Assembly: GCA_024362935.1 (NCBI GenBank)
Contig: JANCRA010000030.1
Location: forward strand, 8,786,096 to 8,850,095
Source: Setophaga petechia
Lineage: Eukaryota; Chordata; Aves; Passeriformes; Parulidae
Direction: 5' to 3'
DNA: 64,000 bases
Shown: positions 34,001-44,100 of the stretch, piece after piece
Position numbering within the stretch: position 1 is the stretch's first letter
Layout: every line of letters starts with the position of its first letter
Notes under the pieces: model-generated
What the model was told of the DNA's origin: nothing
Database searches by the model: none
Seen by the model: only the letters and a program-made list of their open reading frames with translations
Program-made: the position numbers and the translations under genes

Positions 34001-36630
34001 TAATCACATTCTTATTGTTAACCCAAATTTCTGCCTGAAGCAATTTCATAAGGAGTTCTGAGTTTCCAGCACATGCATTTGATCTCTGTTCACAATCAGC
34101 TCCTCCTGTGCTATCCCCATTAAACTCTAGAATGATTAAATTGTGTTATTCCTCCTTTGCCAAACATCTCTAGACTGACAGCTGGCATCTGTCCAAAACT
34201 CTTAGCAGCACTTCACATCCAAAAGTCAAGAGGCTACAGTTAACTATTCTACTTTTATTTTCAGAGAAACAAATACCTTCTGGTGCCTTTAGTGATTCTG
34301 TGTAGCCCTTCCAATGCCTTAGGCACCACAAGTTAGAAAATGAACAGCAATTCACACTTTTACACCGAAAAATGAGAAACAGGAATTATTGCAGCATGGG
34401 GGCTCTCATGATGTCATCTCCCTACTCCTTTCCAGTTTTGGTACAACACAGACATGAAGGAAAGTGGGTGAATGAGTGAGAAACAGTGATGTAAAAGCAA
34501 TAAAAGCCAGGCTGGGAGCAGGAGCAGCAGAGGGGGTGCCCTGTACCTCATAGACCCTGTAGCGAACGATGTCACTCGTGGCCATGACCCTCCTCAGCTC
34601 ACCCAGCAAGCTGCTCCCAAACAGAGCCTCCAGCCCCTCCTGGCTCTGGGCTATCCTGGACAGGGATTTAATGGCCTGCAAGCAAAAACAGCAGCTTGTT
34701 ATTGTGAAAAAACACGTGTTTTATGACTGGCTTTTGGCAAATATTCAACTGAATATTATACGTGTTGTGTTAGAGAGTAATGCTGTCTTAATTCTCTTAA
34801 GTAGTGTGGTAAGTGTAGTTTTAGGTTATAACAAAACGTTAAAATATAAACTATTTATAGCTATGTAGGATACTTTTTTTGAAAGAAAAGACTCACAGTG
34901 AGATAGCAGCCACAGGACACCTGAATCTTTCAGAGAAAGAGAATTTATTGCCCCATTATCAGGAGAAATGAACTTCTTCTGTTAGGATTCAGAGGAAGAA
35001 GCTGACACTGACCAGACAGAATCCTGTGTTTGAATGGAATTTATGCATCATGTATGAAGTGTATGAATATACAACAGGTTATTGCTTTTAAGGGTTAATT
35101 CTCTGTTTAGGTGGGTCCTTTTTTGGCCTTGTGCTGCCATCCGTAACTCTTTGTTTCTGTTGTCTCATGTTGTCCTAATCCAAATTATCCAAATTATTAT
35201 TACTCTAATTGTATTACTATTTTTATCACCATTTTATTACTATTAAACTTTTAAAATTTTAAAAACAAGTGATTGGCATTTTTCACATTATTAGAAATCA
35301 CCCAGAGAAGAAAATACGAGACTATCAGGTTTTAGTGCTTCATTAACTTCTTAACTACAGCTATACACTTAATTTTAATTCTAATTCACTTTTCACTAAT
35401 GACAGCTCATTATTACTGCCAAAACCACCTCAGCTGGCAGAGGAATGGGACAATAAAGGCATCTTTACCTCTTTGGCCACTGCTATTTTCTCCCCACCAA
35501 TGCAGTTTATGATTTGCTGTAACAGCTCAGGGCTGTGCAGAATCTCTGGGACAGCAGCTGAGTCCTCAACAATCCTCCCAACCTGATCAAAGAGACACAG
35601 AAAATATCATGAGAACAAATTCCTTCCCACTGTAAGGATACTCAAGCACTGGAACAGCTGAACAGAAACCAGAGTCACAATTTTTTGAGGTTTTTGGATC
35701 AAAACTCAACTGGACAACACCTGAGCAGCTGCTCTCAGCTGAATTTCTAGAAATCCACCCCGAACCACAGCATCCCACAATCCTCTCCTTTGAAATTAAA
35801 GTGTGGAGCTCCCACAGCCTGTTTGGTGTTTCCACAATAGTGTAAAGTATCCTGAATATCAAAATGTGGTTGATTTTAATTCTTCCATCACCTGCTGGCC
35901 TGGAAAATTTTAACCAGGACATGTGGCAGAAATTTTAATCACAACCTGCTTTTGTCAGGACATAGTTTTGGACATTATTATTGACATATCACAAAGCATT
36001 GTGCACAGTAATTATCCCAAATGGCACAAGTGCAGGACACAATTCCTGCTTTTATCAGAAACGCAGGAAAGAGCAGATGGGAACAAACCCAGAGCTCCGT
36101 CCCCTCCTCCTGGAGGAAAGCCTGTACCTGGGACATGGTGAGGACCTTCACGGAGTCATCGGGGTGGAAAAGGCCCTTCTGCAGCTCCTCCCTGAGGCTC
36201 TGGATCACGTAAAGCGGGTCCAGGGCCTGCAGGAGCCTCTCCAGGATGGAAACACACGCGGACACCTGTTCCCTGGGCGGCACGGAGAGAAAACCGAGCC
36301 CTTGAGGAGAGGAACATCGCTGTGCCACCTCCCGCCCCGAAAGAGGGCCAGGAATGAACCGGGGAGGCGGCGGGACCCCCCCGCTCCGGGAGAACAGCAG
36401 CGGGGCCGGGCAGGCCCGCGGCACCGGGCCGGAGCTCACCGGTCATTGACGGCGAGGAGGCCGAAGAGCGCCCTCAGGTGGTGCTCAGCGAGGTGGGAGC
36501 GGAGGGCGGCGAGCGGCACGGCCTGCACGGCGACCCGCAGGGCCCGCAGCTCCTCCAGCGCCGCGTCCCGCCGCGCCGCCCGCTCCAGCAGCTCCGCCGC
36601 CGCCTCCGCCATCTTGGCCGTCTCCGCCAT
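31058..36630 (-). CDS. PSMD5: PSMD5: 26S proteasome assembly chaperone (S5b)
   Basis: PSMD5 binds the C-terminal part of the ATPase PSMC2 and chaperones assembly of the proteasome base in the cytosol, dissociating before completion. It is an all-helical repeat protein. Ten coding exons are complete and in phase: 36440-36630, 36128-36272, 35469-35582, 34547-34675, 33784-33893, 33296-33438, 32658-32849, 32371-32480, 31785-31925, 31058-31315. They give 510 residues (human 504). Closely matching stretches include [109 protein letters not shown] and the C-terminal STTAVEGAE. Two in-frame ATGs open the frame (36,630 and 36,612); the second would give 504 residues like human. Exon 7 uses a GTTAGT donor. 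The gene lies on the same strand as PHF19 and TRAF1. Confidence 0.96.
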
Positions 36631-36814
36631 CTCCCGGGAGTCTCGCGAGAACTCGCGTTGTCCGTACCGACCGCCCGGCGGAGATAGCGCGAGAACTCGT
36701 GTCGCCCATAGCAACCGCCGCGCCGTTGCTAAGGGCGCCCTTTGCGTCTGGTAAAATGTAAACAAAATGTCCGCGCGCCACGCCCCTCTGGCTCCACCCC
36801 ATTGGCTGTGCGCT
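36631..36814 (-). promoter_or_regulatory. PSMD5: PSMD5 core promoter with TCTCGCGAGA element and CCAAT box
   Basis: A perfect TCTCGCGAGA palindrome occupies 36,641-36,650, eleven bases upstream of the first ATG. This element is a known core-promoter motif of CpG-island housekeeping genes (bound by BANP, by established knowledge). An inverted CCAAT (ATTGG, 36,801-36,805) lies about 170 bases upstream, in the proper orientation for PSMD5. There is no TATA box. The start site is inferred. Confidence 0.7.
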
Positions 36815-37298
36815 AAGGGGGCGTGGCCTCGGTTAATGAGGGGGCGGGGCCTCGGTTAATGAGGGGGCGGGGCCCCGGTTAATGAGGGGGCGGGGCCCCG
36901 GTTAATGAGGGGGCGGGGCCCCGGTTAATGAGGGGGCGGGGCCCCGGTTAATGAGGGGGCGGGGCCCCGGTTAATGAGGGGGCGGGGCCCCGGTTAATGA
37001 GGGGGCGGGGCCCCGGTTAATGAGGGGGGCGGGGCCCCGGTTAATGAGGGGGGCGGGGCCCCGGTTAATGAGGGGGGCGGGGGCCCCGGTTAATGAGGGG
37101 GGCGGGGGCCCCGGTTAATGAGGGGGGCGGGGCCCCGGTTAATGAGGGGGCGGGGCCCCGGTTAATGAGGGGGCGGGGCCCCGGTTAATGAGGGGGCGGG
37201 GCCCCGGTTAATGAGGGGGCGGGGCCCCGGTTAATGAGGGGGCGGGGCCTCGGTTAATGAGGGGGGCGGGGCCCCGGTTAATGAGGGGGGCGGGGTCT
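36815..37298. repeat. GC-box minisatellite: 21 units of 23-25 bp
   Basis: Each unit contains GGGGGCGGGGCCCCGG followed by TTAATGA. About 21 units run head to tail, differing mainly in the number of G residues (four to six in the first run) and CCTCGG versus CCCCGG. Every unit but the first and last few variants carries a canonical GGGGCGGGGC Sp1/KLF-type box. The array begins about 185 bases upstream of PSMD5 and ends about 890 bases upstream of the CUTAL start codon. Confidence 0.95.
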
Positions 37299-38188
37299 CG
37301 TAGGTATGGCCGGTCTCCATCCCCTGAGCGGGGGCGGAGGTCGGTGCGCGGCGTCGCCGTATTTTGGCAAAACTGCGATAAACGGCGTTTATCCGGTTCG
37401 GGAAGTGAAAGCGCTGGTCCTGAGAGTGCAGGAACAGCCGGTCCCTTCCCGGTGTCTGCCCGGGGCAGCTCCCGGTGCGGAGAACCTGTCACCCCCTCAT
37501 TTTCTCACCTTTTGCGAACAAATCGATGCTGTCAGACAACTCCTGTAACTTTGTGCCTCCAGCTCTGCGCAGGACTCCATCCCCAAATAAACCTGTGGCA
37601 GACAGGCGGGTCCTGCGGGCTGGCAAGGAGGGAACTGTGAGAGATCATGGGGACAGACAGGGCGACAGTGAAAAGTTACACGGGTGACAATAAAGTTACA
37701 CGGGGGACAATAAAGTTACAACGTGGGACAAACAGCGCCCGGCTCTGTCCCGCGTCCCTGCGGGAGATTTTGGGTACGGTCCCTGCCCGGCGGTTTCTAT
37801 CCAGAGAGCTCCAAACAGATGAAATCCGAGGAGATAACAATTTTATAGACAGGGAAATGGAAACAAAGGTGATAAATGGGGTCAGCGCGTCTCAGAGCAC
37901 CGGGAGGGCTCCGGGACTGGCACTGCAGGGACAGCCCGGAAACTTTGGCACCAGCTCGGGGATCTGAGCCCACTTTGGGGTGCCGAGCCCCGATATTTGT
38001 CCCCCCAGCCCGGCAGGTGCAGAGGCGGGGGTGGCAGCAGGGGACACCGCGCTGTCCTGGCCCGCAGCGGGCGGGCCCCGGCCGGGAGGAAGGACAGGAG
38101 GAGGAGGAGGAGGAGGAGGAGGAGGAGCCAGCGGCGCTGTCCGGCGGCGCTCCCGGCTCGGGCACAGCAGGTGGAGGGGCCGGCGGGC
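37299..38188 (+). promoter_or_regulatory. CUTAL: CUTAL upstream region and 5' UTR
   Basis: GC-rich DNA leads to the CUTAL ATG. A 20-bp unit (ACACGGGTGACAATAAAGTT) occurs twice at 37,678-37,717. A (GGA)n run at about 38,096-38,127 lies 60 bases before the ATG and would be in the 5' UTR. No coding sequence was recognised; promoter activity is inferred from position and CpG content. Confidence 0.5.
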
Positions 38189-41100
38189 ATGGAGGGGCCG
38201 AGGCAGCGCTGCCCGCTGCCCCCCGCTGCACAGGGCTGGGCCCGGGCCGGCCGCGGCACCGCGCTGCTGGTGAGTGCGGGGGGACGGACAGACGGACACG
38301 GGGACGGGATGAGGATGGACGGACACAGGGAGGGACATAAGGATGGACATGGGGGTGGATGGATGGGTGGATGGGTGGATGGATGGATGGATGGATGGAT
38401 GGATGGATGGATGGATGGATGGATGGACATGGGGATGGACGCAGGGACAGACTGGGGATGGACACAGGGCTGGATGGACATGAGGATGGGCGGACACAGG
38501 GAGGGACATAAGGATGGACATGGGGGTGGATGGAATGGGGATGGATACGAGGATGGATGGACACGGGGGTGGATGGATGTATAGACGGACATGGGGATGG
38601 ACACGGGGACAGACTGGGGATGGACACAGGGATGGGATGAGGATGGACACGGGGACGGGATGGACACTGGGATGGAATGGACAAAGGGGTGGGGATGAGG
38701 ATGGACAGAGGAATGGGATGGACAGAGGAATGGAATGGACAAAGGGCTGGGATGGACACGAGGATGGGATGGACACAGGGCTGGGATGGGGCTGGACACG
38801 GGGACGGGATGGACACTGGGATGGACACTGGGATGGGATGGACACTGGGATGGACACTGGGATGGGATGGGGATGGACATGGGGATGGGATGGGGATGCA
38901 GAACGTGGGACACTCCCTGGGAAGCACAACAGACACCAACCCACACCAAGCAACCGTGGAAATATCTGTGTGTGCCTCTGTTAGCAAACCTCTCCCCAAA
39001 ACCATCGTGCAGGAGGAATTAACTCCCTGTATCTGCTGGGAGAAAAGCAAATTTTCAAGTTTTTCTACACTCAGCATTGCAAGTTGTGCTCAGTTGAGGG
39101 TTTTTTAACAGAATCTCATCAAAACTAGGCAGAAATTCCTGGCAGGGTGATTCTAAACCTAAAGCTGTTTATAGCTCACCAAAGCCAGAAGTGTTACAGA
39201 AATCTGACTCTCTCTGCACTAAACTGGCATTTTGTGCTTTTCAGTGAAGTTCTTAAATCCTCACAGGGGTGTTTTCAGTTTTTCCACTTCAGTATTTTGG
39301 CAATCATGAGTTTAATTGGTTTATCAGGCAGGAATTCTGATGTTTCGCTCCTTTTTTGTACCATCCCTTAGCAAATACAATTATTCTGGGAAAAAAAAGG
39401 GGTGGAAAAATCTTCCTTTTCATAAAAAAAGGGGGGAAACACCAGAAAAAAAACAAGGTAGTGTTCATGTTTGTACTAATATTCAATCACAAATGATCCT
39501 GGGGATTTCCTCATCACGTGCACGTACATCTTACAAGAAGATTAATGATCAGCAGGCTGAACAGGTTGGATGTTTGTTTTTTCCCTGAGCAAGGAGCATG
39601 ATTACATTTTAATCTGGAAAAATAGGTACACCAGCACATCTCTGTTTGGCTTGTAACTCACTGAGTAGCTTCTGAGATTTGTTGTATAATATTTGTTAAA
39701 TGGCTTAGTGGGGAAAAAAGGAGCACAGAAGGAGCTCTGAAAATTATGATGAGAAGTCTTGTGGTAATAAAGAATATTTTCTCAAATGGATAGGGAAAGA
39801 GGAGACAAGCAATACAGCACATCAGGAATTTTCCAAATAGGAAAGAGCTCCTGGATTTGTGGTTAAAAGAGATTTTTAATTCAATTTAAAAAAAAGAAAA
39901 AAAAGAAAAAAAAGAAAAAAATGAGAGATTTCTACATTAGTGCTGTAATGGCAGGTTTTTCAGAGGAAAAAGGAGGGTGGAAATAAGGGAGGAAAAGGAA
40001 TATATTCAAATCACTGCAGCTGAATCAGGGCCAGATGCTGTTTGTGTCAAAAACAAAACAAAAGACAAAGGGCAGGCGCTGCAGCCCGGAGTGGCACCGT
40101 CCTTCAGCTGCCCCTGAGCACTCCAGATTAACCTCCCCATTCCTGGTCTTACCTCCTTATTCTCCTCAGAAAGCCAGTCCTGGCTGCTGGGGTGGGTCTG
40201 GAACCCCCATTAGTCTGGGGGGGACCTCCCACAGTCGGGGCCTGGGCTGATACAGCCTCAAAAGTGCAAAATTCCCCCTGTCCTACCTGAGCACGGGATT
40301 GACCCTCTAGGAGGGGAATGAGTCTCCCTAGGAGCAGCTTCTCACCTTAATTCACTCACCTTAATGCACTCACCTGAGCATCCTCACCTTCATCCAATTG
40401 AACTGCTTAAATTGAATTAATTCAATGAATTAATTAGTTCATTCACTCACTGTAATGTACTCATCTGAGCATCCTCACCTTCATCCAATTGAACTGGTTA
40501 AATTGAATTAATCCAATGAATTAATTAGTTCATTCACTCACTGTAATGCACTCACCTGAGCATCCTCACCTTAATCCAATTGAACTGCTTAAATTGAATT
40601 AATTGAATTAATTAATTAACTAATTCAATTTAACCGGTTCCTGCAATGCTGAGAAATGTCCCTCCAGCCCCAGACAATGCCTGTGCTGTTTTCCCAAGTG
40701 CAATATTTCACCTCCCACCACCCCCGGTGTTCTCTCCGAGGTGCTGGCGCTGCTGGTGCTCCTGTACCCCCTGCTCCGGGGCCTGGCTCTGCAGCTGCAC
40801 TCGGCTGTCACGGGCAGCTACGTCCCGGGGACACACTCGGTGGTTTTTGTCACCTGCCTCAACGAGCACATCGCCAGGGACATCGCCAGGTACGGCCCCG
40901 CCGCCCCCGCCTGGCTGCCGCAGCAAAGCTGAATTTCCTCCTGTCCCTCTGTCCTCAGCAATTCAGGGTGCCCCGAGCAGCTGGGGCTGCCCCATCCCTG
41001 GCAGGGTTTGAGGCCAGGTTGGACGTTGGAATTGGAGCAAGCTGGGGTAGAGAAAGGTGTCCTAACCACGGCAGTGATGTGAGATTTAGGGTCCCTCCCA

Positions 41101-44100
41101 AGCCAAACCATTCTGGGATTTACCCCATCCGTGCTCCTTTCCACTGAGTGCATCACGAGCCCTTGCCCAGAGCTGCTCTGGCCCAAGGAAAGCTGACATT
41201 TGCCTCTGAAGCCAATGCCATGGTAACAGCCAGCAATTCTCCATGCATTTCACTGCCTTGCATCTTTGAAACCCGTTCTCATGACCCTGAATTTCTGGGT
41301 TCTCAGATGGGTTAGGCTCCAACCTGATGTTCTCTGATCTGCCACAGCCTTTATTCCTCTCTAGACAACAAAATGCCAGGGGGGGTATTTATAGAGAGAG
41401 ACCAAGCACAGTGCTCTGACATGAAAATAAAGGAAAAAGGGTGCACAGCAAACACTTCTGAGGCACCACTCTGCTCACCAGGCAAACTTCAGGGAATGAG
41501 GGCTTTTCCTCGATTTTCTCCTTCTGTTTTAATATACAAGACACTTAGGGTGATATTTTGCATGCAGAGTTCTTTTCACACATCTGTCAGTCCCTGCCTC
41601 AATGGATGCTCTGTTCAAAGAACTGAACCCATGTTGCCTGGGGAAGTGTTTATGATGGACCATGAAGTTTCCTGCAACACCTCCTGTGCTGTTTTCCTGC
41701 TGCCAAAACCCCTCCATCTCAGCAAAGGGCTCCCAGACATGCTCAGGAACTGACAGGCTACTGAAAGGGAGTTTGTGTCACCTTAAATACTGCAACTGTG
41801 TTGAGAAATTCAAATAGAATTATGTCTGCTCTGCTCGATGTCTCCTATTAAAAAAAGGAGCAACTGTACCTGGTGAAAAGAGCCTCAGTTCCTGAAAATG
41901 CCTCATCTTAACAGCTTTGCAAATGCTTTCCACTCTTTGTTCCTCATCTTGCAGGGAAGGGAGAGGAGATAAATCACTTCCCCTTGCTGAGATATGTGTA
42001 CTTTGGTTGTGGTTTTACTGGTGGAGTAATTATTCCTTTGTTGTGGAACAGGGAGCAATGAGCTCTGATTGCAGGGATGACACAGGGCTGCTGCACTCGT
42101 TTTTCCCCCACTCCTTTTCCTGTGTTTATTCTTCCTTTGCACTGCTCAGGTGGATCAGTCTGCAAGGAAATTTTCCACCCCACAAGAAAAAGGTTCAAGC
42201 TTTGGGAAAGCAGAAGAGCTGCAGGTAGAATTCAGCATCTCAGGACCTTCTTGCCTGTCCTGGGGGGAGCTGACCCCCTTGGCTGAGTGGTGTGGCCACT
42301 GCACCTCACCCAGCTTGCCCAGCACCCCACCAGCCCCCACTGCTGCCTTAGATCTGTGTTTATCATTTTCTTTGCTTTTCTGCTTATTAATATTTCATCT
42401 GTCTCGCTTCAGGGCAAGGAAACACACAATTAAGTACCCACCCCAAAGCTATCATGTATTATGCAGATATTTTCCACAGATCACATTCAGCTTCTCACAG
42501 TGTTCTCTGTTCCCCTGGTGGCCTCTTGTTGCTGCTCAGCTTGCTGGGACCAAGTTCAGGATCTCAGGATCTCAATTTATGGGCACAGAGCACTGAAACC
42601 AAAAGGTTCCTGTGCTAAAGGAGCTGCAAGTTGCAGGCAGCAAATCCAGACTGATTTGTGCCATGTGTGACATGACAGGCACAGCAGGGGTGGCTCTGCT
42701 CGTGCTGCTGCACTTTGTTGCTCTAAAGATTAACTCAAGATGCTCCAGGAGCACTGAATGCCTGGAACTGCCTGCACATGGTGGGAGCAAACAACCCTGA
42801 GCCTTCTGGGGGGCTTCTCCTCCCCAGCCATGGTCCCCCCAAACCAGTCCTGAAGCAAACCAAGGGTGGGGTCACTGGTGCCCTGCCTGGAGGGACAGCT
42901 GCCACCTCTGTGAGAAGGGCCAGACACTGCTCTGGTCACCAAACACAACATTTCTTCTAAAAATCTTCTAAAAATCCTTCTTCTAAATCGTTCTTCCTTT
43001 CTTTTAAAACTCCTCGCTGAGATTGCTTCAGGGCTCTGTAATCTTGAGGTGTCACTTCTTCCTGGGCAGCTCTGCAATAGCAAACAGCCCTCAGCTCGTG
43101 GAGGCAGCCCAAAGGAAGGAATCTATCTGGGCTTCAGCTTTCTAGGATATTTTGGGTTGGAAAACCTTGATGTTTTTAATTTTAATTCTATCTGGGCTTC
43201 AGCTTTCTAGGATATTTTGGGTTGAAAAACCTTGATGTTTTTAATTTTAATTCTATCTGGGCTTCAGCTTTCTAGGATATTTTGGGTTGAAAAACCTTGA
43301 TGTTTTTAATTTTAATTCTATCTGGGCTTCAGCTTTCTAGGATATTTTGGGTTGAAAAACCTTGATGTTTTTAATTTAAGATGCACATTTAGGCTGCTCT
43401 GGGAGAAAGGGGCACAGTTGGACAGGGGCAGACAAAGCCAGGCTGGGTTTTTGTGGTCCCACATTTCAGTCCCTGCCCTGGTGACCCCACAGCCAGAGGG
43501 GCACTGGGCAGGGTTCTCCAGGCCAGGAGCAACCCCCAAAGTCCCTCCTGAGCACAGGGAGGGTCCCAGAGCCCTGCCAGAAGAGCCTGATCTGAAGAGC
43601 CAAAGTTCACCTTTGTTTTCTCAGGGTAATAAGTAACCCAAAATTCAGCGTCTCCAATGTCAAAGCTGACAAGGGGATGTGCCCAAGGCTGGGGGTGAGC
43701 TGTGGGCTGGGCTGGCACTGAGTGCCCTCCTGTGTCCCCCAGGGCCATCATGGACAGGAGGCTGGCTGCCTGTGTGACCATCCTGCCCAAGAGCTCGGCC
43801 CTGTGAGTAGTGCTGGACATTGCCCAGGGAGGAGCAAAGCTGGGCTCTGCAGGGAGGGAGGCAGGGAGGGAGGGGATGGACACTGAGCTCGGTTCCAGAG
43901 GCTGCTGGGTGTGTTTGTTGTTGCAGATGGTGGGGATGGGGCTCCCTGTGCTCACTGAGCAGGGCAGAAGCTCTGACTGCCCCTGGGGCTCGTTCATTTA
44001 TTGGGTACCTGGCTCCACAGACATCCAGCAATTTAGGGTTTGTGGTCCTGAGGACGTGGTGCCTCTTATTAGAGACTCTAAAAAGCAGCCAAAGAGGGAG

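Noticed and set aside
37797..39077. Minus frames of 350-430 codons rich in His, Pro and Ser
   Set aside because: They are translations of the GGATGGACA minisatellite in CUTAL intron 1, with no start context or family match.
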